A stretch of 64,000 bases of DNA from Daphnia pulex (taxonomy: Eukaryota > Arthropoda > Branchiopoda > Diplostraca > Daphniidae). This document shows positions 31,986 to 48,137 of this stretch, one piece after another; positions within the stretch are counted from its first letter, which is position 1; each line of letters starts with the position of its first letter. Location: positions 3,038,001 to 3,102,000 of the forward strand of contig NC_060020.1 of assembly GCF_021134715.1 (NCBI RefSeq). Direction: 5' to 3'. The position numbers and the translations under genes were made by a program. The notes below the pieces were generated by a model that searched no databases, had not been told where the DNA came from, and saw only the letters and a program-made list of their open reading frames with translations.

Positions 31986-32070
31986 TTTCTCGCAAATCAA
32001 AGATCCCTTTGAAAACCTCCTATGATGTCCGCACAAACGATTCAATCTCGGAGGGTCTCAATGGCGCATC
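31986..32070 (-). other. Probable 5' UTR part of the first MAX-1/PLEKHH coding exon
   Basis: Upstream of the ATG at 31985, a good - strand acceptor (pyrimidine-rich tract then GGCTGTACAG) ends at about 32071, so the exon probably spans 32070-31753 with 85 nt of 5' UTR. At least one further untranslated exon would then lie upstream, in 32-42 kb. Confidence 0.45.
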
Positions 32071-35000
32071 CTGTACAGCCAAACAATAAAACGGGCAGAC
32101 AGAAAAAAAGAAAAAGAAATGGTTAGTGGGAGTAAAGGTGATCCATGGTCCACGTCAAAGAGGGAACCGAATCCACACTCCCGAGTAGAAAGTCTTCAGA
32201 GAGATAGTAGGCAGACACACACACACACGAAAAGGAATGTCCTGTCAGGCAGATGGCGTGACATGCATTTGATGGAAGGCCCACGGCGGCCCGCCCACGG
32301 TGAATACGTAAAAAAAAATGGAAACGAAAAAATAAAAAGAAGAAGAATCGACACGATCCAGTGGATCCAATGTAGCTTCTGTCCGCCCTTCCGACTCTTT
32401 CCGCTCCATCACACTCCCAGTTGGTCCGGTTCTCTCTCTCCTGCTGCGTGTACCACACGTCCAGACACGCACCGTCAAAGTAGAAAGAGGAGGAAAAGCT
32501 GAATCAATAATACCGACTACCTATCTATAAAATAAACATTCGATCCTTCACAAAAATAGATATTGGAGATGGTGGTACAGAAAGAGAGAGAGGAGAGATT
32601 TGTGTATAAATAGGACACAGTTCTCCAGTTAACAGATGGGACAAAGAATTATCGACCGAAACGCTGGAAAAGTTGTTGGGGAAAAGTGGGACACTCTTGT
32701 GTTCCAACAACAACAACAACACAGAAAACAAAAAGGGGAATTCCGTTTTGTCTACGAACGAATACGCTCGGTTGCACAACAGAACTGACGACAGGTGCTG
32801 ACAAAACTCTTGTTTGCCGTCCACCTTCTCTTATTACATTCTAAGAGATGGCGCTGATTCGTTAGCAAAGCGTAGTCATGGAGACCAAACTCCTCAAGTG
32901 CACAAGTACCAACAGAGTGGGACACGCATGATAACAAAAAAGGAGATATTCCTTGGGATAATGAGAGTATTCTGTCATCCATCAATGACTAAACGTTGCC
33001 ATAGCGATAGCATCCGATGCTAAAGATAGTTGGCTAACTTATTACTCTCCACTTACATAAGAAAACAACGCCATTTTATAAATGCAGTTCAAGGCCTTGC
33101 CACAACAGGACAGCAGCCAATATTCTGGGTTCTCTTTCGGACGATGGATGGAAAGATCCGGTGTGTCGCGGAACATGATGGATGATAAGTCACTGCGGTT
33201 CCCGATTCTCCACTAAAGGCCGCCCGATAAATAATTCATAGTTGCCTCCCAGAAGAAAATGAAATAAAAATAAAGAAACAACACTGATGTGGTGAAAAAA
33301 ACGTAATCATACGAAAGGCGAAGCCGATGCCCAACTCCTTTTACGGACTATTAGGTAGGCGTTAAACCTCGTCGCTAACTACTCCGAAAGAATAAGAAAT
33401 CCGCTGGCACAGTGCCCTGTTGGATGGATGATCGACCTGTCATCAGCAGACGACGCTACTTCCCAGTCAAAAATACAAAGCCATAAAAGATGACCGTGAG
33501 CGCAAAAGTTTAAAGTCTCGAAGGAGAATAATAACCCTACTATTGAACACACGAAAATGGATCGTTATGGCTGAGTGCCAACATACCGGCCTAAACGCGT
33601 GTTCGACGGCACAATCTGAACGGACGATTGATTCTTCCAGCGTCGGAGGCACACCCTGGCAATGATAAACGGACACGCTCGTTTCTTTTTTTCTTTTACC
33701 TAGCCTCGAAACATGTCCGTCTTGTAAACATTCGAATGTGCAAGAAGGAGAGAAGCTGATGGTTGGAAAGTTGAGTCGAGACTGAAGCTCACCAATCCCA
33801 CTAACCCCCAAGTTTGCTTACTTCGTCTGAAAGTCGCGGGGTCCCGCGATCGAAGACGAAGAAAAGAAGCAAAACCGGAACTACCAATCGATTGATTCAA
33901 TCTACCCTTCTCTCTTTGTGCCTTACATTTTCTTGATTTACTGAAGCTCCTCTTATTCGGTCTAGATTGACATTCGTCTGCCCCAAAAAAAAGAGGAAAC
34001 CCCACGCAATCACGACTAATATCCGACATTACTAGGTAGGAGGTGAATGTCAACACAACTTTTTTCTAGAAAAATTTCATAGAATTTCGTTTTAAAAAAG
34101 TTCGCCATATAATGCCCGCCACTAAACCCACACCCGTCTCGGTAACCAATTAAAATTCCCCATGGCAACCGAAATTGTCAACAAGAAAACAAGCCGAACA
34201 TAATTAACAAGCTCCTTCTATAACGTGGTCCTCTCAGGGAATTGAAGCCGAGTAGACAGAAGGTCTCCATTTACCCGGTTCAGCGAATCAATTCTACCAG
34301 AAGCATCCGTTTTGACGTCATTTGAATGACAAACATGCTGCATGCACATGACTATTGACAACATCAAACATCACTTTTTTTTCTCCCCTCCCGCGTTCCG
34401 AGACGCGATGTAGTTACGACACCGGTCCATGAATGCAGCGCATTTACTTGTTGTAGACGACTATTGATGAACCGTTTTTCACCCGCTCAAGACAATTCCC
34501 TGACTGACCTTTTTATTATTTTTAGAAACCAGACGTGCACATTGTCCCGAATCAATAAGAAGACAGCGGCCACTTCCGTAATGGCGGCCTTAGTAGTGTG
34601 GTCCCATTCCAATACCAAATTGATGGAGAGAATAAAAAAAAGGGGAAAATAAACAAAACAACGCAAACCGAGCATGTTGAAACTTTTCGGGCTATTGTCC
34701 CTGCAATCTTGTCACCTCTCAAGTGAACGATAAGATAAAAGGAACCTCCCCCCATGTTCCAGTTTCATGAGGCAGCCCAACAGAAACAAGAACACACGCT
34801 GGAAAGTAATTTTCAGCAACTCAGACACAAGATTGATGCATGTCTCGAGTTAAAAGCGATCGGCAAAGTCAAGAGAAGCCGTAGAAAAGACGAAGAAGAA
34901 AAAACCCCATGTAAATAAACAGGAATCGTCTCGAAAAACAGGAGAACTGGTGAAAGACAGAAAAGGGCATCAACCCCGAAAACACTCGACGTAGAAAAAT

Positions 35001-38000
35001 GAGCCTCATAGATGTGGGCAGAAAAAGCGAGAGAGAGAGAGCGCGCTCGAACCCTAAAAAAGACACCACATAAGGATTAAGTTTCTCTCTCAAAGCTGTT
35101 CCATTCCGTTCTCTGGCCAACGTCGTCGTCGTCATCATCATCTATGCGTTCATAAAAACGACAAGAGACGCGAGGCAGATTTGATATTGGAGCCGTGGCC
35201 TGTCAGATTTCGTCAACTTTACAGTTCATGAAGTGAAGTTCATGGCGGCTCTTTTTTTTTTATTTGTAAATTTATTTTAAAATGGAAAAACACTATTACT
35301 TTTGAAGTTGATGGAGGGAGACCGTCATCTAACTATACTCCGTGACCCGTTGACCGGCCGACAGTTCCAAAACATATCTTCTTTTACGTGCCGACCGTTA
35401 TAGAGAAAGTTTTAAACATATACAGACACCATTTTTCTTCTTACCCCTAGAAATAAAACAAACAACTATCCATCTTATCAAACCTATCGATCCTTTCAAG
35501 GAATTAAAAGAAAAAGAAGCAACAGCAAAAACAAAACCGCCGTTGGGTTTCCTTTTGACTTATTTCTTCCTTCTCTCCCCCACAAAAATAAATCCAATGA
35601 TTCTTTGTCAAGGCCGGTTGCTCACGAAGCCGCGTGCAAACACGAGACAGAGCTAATTAAGAAAACGGGAGATTAGTTTCGTACATGGCTGAATAGGTCG
35701 TCCACATCTGCCAAGAAAAATAGCACTACGTATTCGGGGAATTAGTCAGCGTGGTAATTCGAGTTCGGTTTCTCTCTAATCTTTAATTTATACGCCCATT
35801 AAATATGCTGGCCGCAGCACGAAAGAAACATCACGTCGAAATTTACCACGATCAGACTTGAGATCCGTATTGTATTCCTTCCGCAGTACTTGAACAGGAA
35901 CTCGATCATCTTATCGACGTATAAAGTCTACGAGATCAAGAGGATGAAAAAGACTTTTGATGTTGCGCGTACAATCACTAAATTCGATTCGGTGGCTTCC
36001 ATCCCTTGGCCCAAGTAGAGTGGATCAGCAAAAGACCCAGGCAGTGATTTAGCGTGTGGGGGGAAGAGCGCCGTTTCATAATCATGGGTGCACAGATTTA
36101 TTGATCAATAATCTTCTCGCCAGCCTCGCCTATTCAGCCTCCATGACTTTGAAACCCATTCCAACCCCACGAGAAAAAAGAAGAAATTCGATCATCCAAG
36201 ACCAGAAAAAAAAGACGAGTATCCTCCCTCTCTAAATCGGTAAAACATGGTATTTTCTCGCCTCTCTAGCCTTTTTTCTTATAATATTTACGTGCTTTCA
36301 CTCCCATCTAATTAAAAAAAAATGTTACGTGATAAGAAAACGAGTGTGGGAGAGGAGGAAAAAAACATTCGACGAGGATGATTGGCTTTAAAATTGTGTA
36401 CGCACTAAGAAAAAAAAGCTATGTGAAATTGGGCGGGTGAAACTTAGTAGAATTCGTTTTGTTTTGCTCCCGTTTTCTCTTTTTAGGTTCTTTTAAGTCG
36501 TGAGAAACTCGACAATTGGTAAAACACCGAGGAAATAACTTGGAGAAACATTAGCATTTTCTTCGAAAAAGGGATGGTCCCCTGACATTACTCTTGTAAA
36601 AGCAAACGTCGACAACAAATTCTTTCTACTGCGTCATCTCGGCTCGTCGTCGCCTAGACTCTCAAATTCAGTAACTCTGCAACTTAAAAAAACGTTTCCT
36701 CTCAAAAGACCACCCAAAGAAAAACAAATGGCATGACGCCATCTTTAAATGGTAATAAGGCTTTCGCCATATTGGGGATACTGGCCCTCTTCCATCGATA
36801 ACGACTTTTTCCCCCCATACTAAAAAATGCGGAGACTTCCGTTTTCTATCCAGTAATAGATAACCCGTCGTGACTTTTAAGCACCTTTAATGTATAACGG
36901 CTACAGCAGACCAAACTCAGCGGTTTCAATTGAAGAAAAGCAACTTTCTATTGTACACAAAAAACCTCGTTTAACTGGACACACACACAACCTGAATGGA
37001 TGGCAAGTATCCAGGTCAAGACTACTACTATACTATCCATGATGTGCGAAGGAGTTATTTCCTTGACTACCGCCGGAATATTCCGCACTCGACAGCTGGA
37101 GGCTCTTGTTCTCTCTCCCCCGACACTTTAAACTTTAAAAGGAACTAAAATTAGAAACCGCTGCACGACTGTCGAACTCTCCCCTCTCTCCCACAGTGGT
37201 GTAGGATTCCAAAACTCCGCCAGGGCGGAAGCTGATCAAGAGTTGCGCTTCCTGCATCTTTTAGGCTTTCCCCTGGAACTACTGAGCGAGCATTATTACC
37301 TGGATATGAGCACACTGTATAATAACAGGGCGTTATTATTCAAAGAGAAGTGGGGGGGAGAAGAAATGAACATTTTAAAAACAACTTTTTTTTGTCGCAC
37401 CATACGGCGCGACAGCAGCTGGATGCCACGCTATTGTTGTTGTTGTTGAAAACAACAAAACGGAGGGCAAAGAAAAATAAAAAACATTATCTAAGATGAA
37501 GGCGGCTAGAAGACTCAATCAGTCGCCGGAAGTCATTAAAGAAGCTATTTCGGATACTCCCGAGAAAAACATTCCAACCGAAATAATAGAAAACGAGAGA
37601 TTTAAAATGAATAAGAAAAGAAGAAAGAAAAACGACGCTTTCCTTTACTTTTTAATTTGGTTTTTCCGAGACATTTGTTGACCGGGAAAGATCAGAGAAA
37701 GTAAAAAGAAAAATCGGGACTAATAAGGATCCTCTCTCATGGCGTCCTCTTAGAAACATGCCTTGGATAAAAGATCAATGTTATTTTGATTCAAGGGTGT
37801 TGCCATGACAACAACATCTATGTCCCCCTTTTTTCCCCAAATTATTCAGTTCTGCTCACGTAAGGCTCTTTGCTTATTCATCATGAACATCATTTCCGAT
37901 TTATTTAACGACTAGCAACGTATTCTTAGTTAACGGGAAACATTTTACCATTCAAAACTGGTACCGGAAAACTCACTGGCTCAAGAAGTATTGATCACCT

Positions 38001-41000
38001 AGCTACAAAATAAAATATGGGGAGTCAACAAGTAGGATTTTCAAAAAGTGCTGGCAGAAATAGCAACAAGTCATCAAGAATCATGAATTCAAGAAACCAG
38101 TCGATGATTCCCGCCACGGAATATATTTAGAAAGGGAAGAACACAGACAAAGAGTCCTTGGTTCTTTTTTCCAACATTTTGAATGGTGGAGTAGTCACGT
38201 CTCTTACTCACACGGCCTTATAAGGCCAACAGAGAACAAATGTAGCCGACATGGACGAATTGCTAGATAAATACGATGAAGCTTGATTCAAAATAACGTT
38301 GGAGGGGAGACCCTACATAATAAAGAAAACCATTTTTCAAATAACCCAGCAAGGGGGTGAGAGACTAGGAGAGAGTGTGGGGTGCCACAGGGCCACAGCT
38401 GCTCTTTCCAAGAAACAAACCCAGAAAAACAAAAGACACACTTTAATATTACCCAAAAAAGAACACAAAAATTCACCTGGTTTCTCAGTGTTCCTTTTCA
38501 CCATGAGGCAGGAAACTTGGCACATCGAGATCGGAAAGCCAACACACAATTCGCAAACACTACGTCTCTTTCTTCCACCAAACGTTGTCTGTTTTGTTCA
38601 CTTGCAAAAGACTGGAGCCAAAATGCTTCTGAAAATATTTATAATATGTTACGGGGAATTTAGCTGGAAAACACGCGCGATCTTGCACACCCAAACACAC
38701 ATACACACCACACACCCGTATTCTCAACTGGCTTTTTCCTCACAGTCCACGCGGTCTCAAACACACAGGGGGGATAGGCGTGCTCAGACAGAGAATGGCT
38801 GTACTCGCTTCAATGGCGGAAGCAACGCCGTCACTGCATTGCCACAACAACAGTCATTTTGAATATGAAGATGTCGTTTTGTGATTTATCGGTTGAATAT
38901 ATTGTATAACGCGAACAATGAAACCAAAAATGAAACAATAATGAGACGACGAGGTGATGATGCGACTGCTCTCTTCGGGAAACACGCGAGAGACTGAGAA
39001 GAATAGAACAGACACCGTTCTGGCGGGGGTTGGCTGTGAGCCGAGATTGTGCCATCTGACGGCGAGTGCCAACCAAGCGGATGGCGGCGCAAATATTTTG
39101 TTTGGGATTCGATTGACATTGATGAATGATGAATTGAATGAGATTAATTTCTGCAAATCATTCTTTTAGCTATTCCTAATTTTCTTAATAAATAAAAAAA
39201 TTTACAGAATTTTGGGAAGTTGACAAATTTTCGAGTTATTTTTTAGTGATGCGAGTATAAATGGTTCCCCGCCAGAACCCAAATAGGAGGAAGAAGGGGG
39301 CCCTATAAGCTCTTTCCCCCCCCCCCCAAGTATGAAGTAAAAAGAAATATGGAAAAAACAAGAGAAACCTTGAGGCTATCAAATCCCAACGCCATCAGGT
39401 CTCATTTTTGCTTTTTGTTTAATACCCAGAAGAAGAGAGAGAGGATAGAGCATTCTTCCCATTGTTTCTCACACTTTTTATGATGTTGGACTTTCTTTCT
39501 TTGTTGGAGAACTTGTCAACAGAGTTACTTGTTCAAACGGAAGAGAGAGAGAGAGAAGCTCACATCTCTTTGATTGATTTATCTCCTGGCATCTTTATAG
39601 GAGACGGACGTAATCAAGCGGAGGCCGAGTAATTTCATCAGCAACAGCCATCAGAAGATGATGAATTTATGTTCAGAAGCTCCGGTAGTGATTAATGAAA
39701 AGAAGGGGGGAATGCAATTCCAGTGTATATTTTTTTAAATAATAAAAAAAGGGATTTGTTAGGTGCGCATCCAGCAGGAAAAGAGTAGCTGTACATCTCT
39801 GTGACAATAAAGCAAAATGGTCTGTCTGTGTGTCTTATCCATCACATAAATTCGCTTGTGATGTGCTGTCAAGCGTATAGAAAGAAAGCAAATCGTAACT
39901 CTTGTTTTCCCTTTTTTTCATATAATTCCCGCAAAGCTCTCCTCTCGGGAAGTTTTCCGGCGTGAGTCCGCGTGAAAAAACTTTTATTTTTTCGGTATTG
40001 CGCCGCATCTGTTCCCTGTTCGTTTCTACCCCCTTGAAGCAAAGAGAGGATCAAAACTGACGAGTTGAATAACAAGTTTCTTATTTCGTTTTATCTCTCG
40101 CTGCATATCTGCTGTTAACAAAGTGTTTCTCACATATGATCGGAGGGTATAGGATAAGGAGGGAACAAAATATAAAAGAGAATTCATACGCACAGCCATA
40201 GCGAGAGCAGTCGGCGGCAGCAGCTCACGTTGAAGCTTATCATACGACTGGCGCGTCTAAAATAAGAGCGTGTACCACGCGAGAGTAGTAAGTGAGAGAG
40301 AGAGAGAGAAAAAGAGAAATGAGAAGCTCTTCGGGCAGCTCTGGGGGTGACGTCGAACACAAAAACGGGAAAAAACCAGGGCTAAAGATAGAACGACCAG
40401 TAAGTGGGTAGAGCTAATAATATATGAGCTGCTGCCGGATTCCCTCCCTCGTTGTAAACCCCAACATCCACCCTGGATTTATACCCAGTGAGACAGGAGC
40501 AGTGGCTGTCACTGATATTTCACGGCGAAAATCGTTTCCCCTTTTGTGTTCATAGAAACTTGATCGACTCCCATTTGATTCCAACCCAATTTTCACCATC
40601 TCATTTCCGAGTCGTTGACGGCTGAATAATGGAACTTCGCATTTAAAATCCATCACCAGAAATGTGGCCCTTTCCCATCGCCTAATGCGAATTCATCACG
40701 CGAGAATCCTACGGGAAATCAGCTTTCACTGGGCTGCCGGCTGCTGCTCGGCTGATGGAGCTGCCTGCCTATCCTATACATAAGACAGTGAATGAAAATG
40801 CTTTATTCGGGAATCAAAAGTCATCTGGATGGAGAAGTTTCTCTTCTAGATAGACAGTGACCCGATATAGATCTTTCCCATCAGTAGACACCCATGTATG
40901 CAAGCAACCTTGTTATCTCCAGTCTTTCCATTCTCTTACGTCACCGTATCATTAACATATTCATGAATGAACGCTAAGTTTTAGACTTGGACACCATCCC

Positions 41001-42071
41001 ACTCAGAGGACGGGCGTTTGAATGGGAACCAGTTAACGGCTTATAGTCCAAGGCGTATTTTTTAACTATAATAAAACTTGGATGAAATGTTATTGTCAAA
41101 TTCTTCAGAAAATATATAAGAGAAAATAATTGAATGGGGCTTGGCATATGAATGTGGATTCCATCACTCATGCGCGCATATTACACTCTAAAAGTTCTCC
41201 TAATTCGCCTTTCAGCCCAAATAATAATGCTTTCTTGCATATATGGCAAAAATTTTCTGACTCTAAGCGCAATATCAGCGTTTCTTTTGGTCTGTGATAG
41301 AGTGCTGCTGCTGCTGCTGGCGGTTGTAAAAAAAAAATGTAAATATTAAAAAGCAAAATTTGAAATGACAGCAGCTGCATGTAATCTTTCAAAGTTATAT
41401 TCGACCGCGACCGATGGGCGTACCGCGTCTAAATATTTATTTTTAAACAAATAGGGGGAAAAAAGGGGGGGGGGGAATATACATACATATATATAAAACG
41501 ACGAAACCGAATCGAACGAAAGTTCTGGAACACCGGGTCCTCGTTAAATAATTATTGAGTTCCATATCTTCTCGATTTCACGCCATCCCTTAGGCAGGAC
41601 TGCAAGTGAAATATGAAGCCGATCAAAGATTCGGGCGGTGGTGCACACGGAATGGAATGCGTTTTTCTTCGAGGGACGATATAGAGAGAAAGTCGGACAT
41701 AATAAGTTGGATTGGTCAGTGTATAGTATACTGATTTCGTGGAAATGCAATCAGACTGCATCAAAGATTAAGAGATTTGTGGTCACATTACGTCGCTTTC
41801 TGTTCTGCGCAAATGTCAGAATCGCAAAAATTTTATGTGAAAAAATCCCGCAGAAAGTCGTTCGTAAAATGAAGAGCGTAGTCAAAGATTCCGCTATCTG
41901 TTAAGAGGAACTGACATCTCTGATATTTTGAGTCACAGTTAAACATTTTTCTTTGTGTCTCATTTGATGGCCAGTCATCAGTCTCCGGCTAATTGGACTC
42001 TATTCGGTAGAGAGATTGGGCACAAATACAGCAGTTGTACAACGAATAATGCGGGACGTGTACATAAAGCT
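32071..42071. other. 10 kb without a recognisable gene
   Basis: No open frame here reads as a known protein; the longest (+ strand 38299-38862) lacks an ATG start at its 5' end and is compositionally simple. The region should contain untranslated 5' exons and the promoter of the MAX-1/PLEKHH gene. A - strand initiator-like TTCTCAGTCT sits at about 39000-38991 (A at 38995) with AGTCG at +29 to +33, near the DPE position; this is a weak candidate start site. Simple repeats include GA at about 35029-35041 and 40293-40309. A CTCF-core-like AGAGATGGCGCTGA occurs at about 32846-32859. Confidence 0.5.
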
Positions 42072-42432
42072 ATGCTTTTTACGACACTGGTGGTTCTGGC
42101 CATGGTCAGAGGCGATAAACCAGGTTGTCATTGGACAGCTCATGTGAAGGTAAAAGAATTTAGACCCACTCAACTTCAAAATGGATCCTGATAAGGAGAT
42201 ACAGATTTTCATTGTGTCTGTAAATTTGAAAAGAAACTATTTCGAGTTAAATGTCAACCCAAAATATTTCGACGTTCAGTGGTTTCGTGACTCATATTCC
42301 TCGGCTACGAATGGTTTGCGCTGGCTCAGACGAGTCGCAGCGATTTCTTTTTATTCACATTAGCAATTCAAAGTTGATGGTACGATTACCCGGGGTGCTG
42401 CTGGAAAAATTCCCGTCCTTGATATGCTGTAA
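42072..42432 (+). CDS. Candidate small secreted peptide (two exons), unrecognised
   Basis: An ATG at 42072 begins a short hydrophobic stretch (MLFTTLVVLAMVRG) followed by DKPGCHWTAHVK, then a donor AAG|GTAAAAG at 42150. A strong acceptor (CTTTTTATTCACATTAG) at 42361-42363 opens a second exon in matching phase 0, encoding QFKVDGTITRGAAGKIPV and stopping at 42430-42432. The joined product is 48 residues with a signal-peptide-like start and one cysteine. I recognise no family. The frame is also open upstream of this ATG, so the start is uncertain, and the whole model may be chance; the matching splice phase and strong acceptor are the main support. It lies 266 nt upstream of NTH1 on the same strand. 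Confidence 0.22.
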
Positions 42433-42697
42433 TGAATTTTCTAGCTGGAACCAAATGGACGGCATCAGCGGTATCAGCAATTTATTTTTAAGGCCTTTCA
42501 GATAGTTTCTTCAGAGGATTTTGCTGTACAACAACTCGTTGAAATCCTTTTTCGCTGCCTCATTTAGTTACCAGAATTTATTTAACAACAGTTTTCTTTT
42601 GTTTGTAAGAAAAGAGAAATGCGCAAACGTCTTGAATGGAGTCCCCTACTTAACATTTGGCAACATGGCAACCCATAAATAAACATCAGACGACGAC

Positions 42698-43879
42698 ATG
42701 GTTTTGTTTTTACCGATTTTGAATCGCATCAGTAAAATAACCACTGCAACATTTAATGCTATTAGAATAATAAAAATGAGTTCAAGAAAATCTCCCTACT
42801 TTACGTCTAAAGAAGAATTTAATACGGCCAAAGCTGCTTCCTCACCATCTAAAAGACAAACCCGTTCCAGTAAACAGCAAACAATCAAAATAAAGTTCGA
42901 TGATACTTCTGCCGGGAGCGAATCGGCGAATGAAAAGGTTAAATCGAAGAAAGCCAAGAAAGTTGTTTCATCTGTCGAAGAAAATACTGCACAGAAACCT
43001 TTTTTGCCTGAGCATTGGGAAGCTGTTCTCAACAATATACAGATCATGCGAGCTGAAAAAGATGCCCCTGTTGATCAAATGGGTGCTGAGCAATGTGCAG
43101 ATTCAGCAACTTCTCCAGAAGTATAACAATTTAGACTTTTTAAATTCTATTACCTATTCTAAAGACATTTCTAAATTGTTTACAGGTGAAACGGTTTCAA
43201 GTCCTTGTTTCACTTATGCTGTCAAGCCAAACCAAAGACCAGCTAACATTTGCTGCCATGGAGAAACTCAAAAAGCATGGTCTCACTGTAGAAAATATCA
43301 TAAGCACAGATGAGGAAGTCATTGCAAATTTGATTCATCCTGTTGGATTTTGGAAAGTACTAGCTCTTAAATATTTGGAAAGTAACTGTCACTAACTATC
43401 AATGGGTCATATTTTTGTATAGAAAAAAGCATCTTACATTAAACGAACAGCAGTTATTTTGGCAGCACAGTACAACAACGACATTCCTCAAACAGTTGAA
43501 GAATTATGCAAACTTCCTGGAGTTGGACAAAAAATGGCTGTGCTCACTGTCAATATTGGCTGGAAAAAAACAATTGGCATTGGTATGCGTGTGTGTAGCA
43601 TTATAGAGTCAACTGATTTTCTTTACTATAATTTCTTTAGGTGTCGATACTCATGTTCATAGGATAGCGAATCGTTTAGGATGGACACGCCGACCAACCA
43701 AGACTCCGGAAAATACTCAGAAGGAATTAGAAGATTGGTTACCTCGTCCGTTGTGGGATGAAGTCAACGTTTTGTTGGTTGGATTTGGGCAGCAACGATG
43801 CACTCCTATCAAACCTCAGTGCAGCACGTGCTTGAACAAAAATCTATGTCCATTTGGAAAATCTCTTGTCGATAGTTAA
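42698..43879 (+). CDS. NTHL1: Endonuclease III homologue, bifunctional DNA glycosylase/AP lyase
   Basis: Four exons, 42698-43120, 43186-43356, 43423-43582 and 43641-43879, join with GT/AG borders and correct phases to 330 residues. The enzyme removes oxidised pyrimidines in base excision repair. Visible hallmarks are the helix-hairpin-helix LPGVGQKMA with catalytic Lys about 235, the catalytic Asp about 254 in GVDTHVHR, and the [4Fe-4S] cluster Cys-x6-Cys-x2-Cys-x5-Cys at about 305-321 ([17 protein letters not shown]). The N-terminus before about residue 95 is Lys/Ser-rich and probably disordered, with nuclear-localisation-like basic clusters. From the first ATG the leader [19 protein letters not shown] is hydrophobic and basic with no acidic residue, like a mitochondrial presequence. 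A second in-frame ATG at 42776 (MSSRKSPYF) would give a 304-residue nuclear form. Catalytic residues are all intact. Confidence 0.96.
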
Positions 43880-45380
43880 AAATCCACTCTCTTTCTTATT
43901 CATAAGCAAGAAGGTCGGAATTTACTTTTCCTATTAAGACGTTCGTGACCCATTTTTTTTTCATGGTTGAGTTGTTTGATCCGGTTAAGCAGGAATACTG
44001 AAATGATTGTTCAAACGTTTTAAGTGTCTGATTCTACGGTTGACGCCTACATATTTCTCTCTTCATCCAAACCAAGCCCTTTCACTGTTATTACCGAGAA
44101 TAATTGGAACCGGTTGACATTTCGTTACCTTATCCTCTAATTGATCTAGATGAACTAAAAATAAAGCGTTCCGCCATTTATGGTACGACATTTTGCAATA
44201 ATTACACACAGCCAGATCGATAGAATCGAAATTGTAGTATAAGTACAGAGTAATTCACTACATTCTAGAAAGCCCTTCAACTTTTCGCTCGTTAGTGAGT
44301 TTAAATTTCCCCCGTAAAGATCTTTTTATTTTTTTTTAGTTGTGAGTGTTTCCCCACCACCTAGCGAGCGGAATATAAGTTCTTTAAATGGAATTTAGAG
44401 GGGAAAATGGGGAAAAAAGAAATGTCGGAAACTCGAAATGAAACAGATTCTTTTTGATAATCCGTTCATAATTCTTGGACTCCAAAAAATACGAAATAAC
44501 AAAAATAGAAGTTGCGGTATTTTTTCATTTATTTTGAAGGAATGGAATCACAGCAGTATATAAGAATTCGATACGAATCACGATTAGTAACATTCTGTCG
44601 CGCTCAAATAGAAACAATGCAAAGAAAAGTTATTTTTAGTCTTTAAGACATTAGTAAAATTAATTCAAAAAAATCTTAAGATCCTGTTTGAAAAAAAAAA
44701 AAATTTCAGCCATGTTATGCAGGCTTGTATGCTATCGCAAGTATAAATATGGGTAAGGAGTAGGGACGTCGAAACTTTCTCATTTCGGGAGTTCTTTTAG
44801 TATCGTGATGAATCTACTGTACCAGAAGAATTTTATTCAAAATGGTTTAATCGTAAAAAAAAAGATACATCTTAACGTCTCCATAAAAGAAGTCGGTTCG
44901 GGACTATTTTCTCTCCATGAATTCAAGAAGAATGAAAGATAAGAACCACTTGTGGTTTTACTGCCAACTTTTCGACTTATTGCTCAAATAACTTTATTGG
45001 AGTGATAATCCCGCATTGTGAATTGTCCTCTCATTCGCATGTTTAGATTGTCAAGGTAAAAAAGCGAGTTACACCAGTCGCTCAAAGCACGAAGTTCAAA
45101 TTAAGAGCATTGTAAACTATTACTTTCACTTATGGGGTTGGGGCGGCAATTTTGATTTAAAAAATGACGCAAAAAAATAAAATTCTGGCGTAATAACGAA
45201 ATAATGTTTAATCACGTTATCTGTACGATTCTTCCCATTATTTCAGGTGAAAAGGTGAAAATGTGAAATCGGAACATGCGATTGCGTCAGAAAAAGGTTG
45301 CTGTTTAAGTACAACCCACGGTTCTGGCAGTCCTAGCAGACAGAACATTACACGCAGTGAGACCATCAAACTGAGTCAAC
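43880..45380. other. Intergenic region between NTH1 and lysyl-tRNA synthetase
   Basis: The first part is the NTH1 3' UTR, with AATAAA at 44160-44165. The rest is AT-rich without coding sequence and presumably contains the promoter of the synthetase gene; no TATA box is evident just upstream of 45381. Confidence 0.5.
44160..44165 (+). terminator. Probable polyadenylation signal of NTH1
   Basis: AATAAA lies about 280 nt after the NTH1 stop, followed by AT-rich sequence. It is the first perfect hexamer I found downstream of the gene. Confidence 0.45.

Positions 45381-48137
<2,757 letters not shown>

Noticed and set aside
38299..38862. 187-codon + strand open frame
   Set aside because: It starts at a TTG, is low-complexity (Lys/Thr/His from CA-rich DNA), and has no domain-like pattern or splice context.
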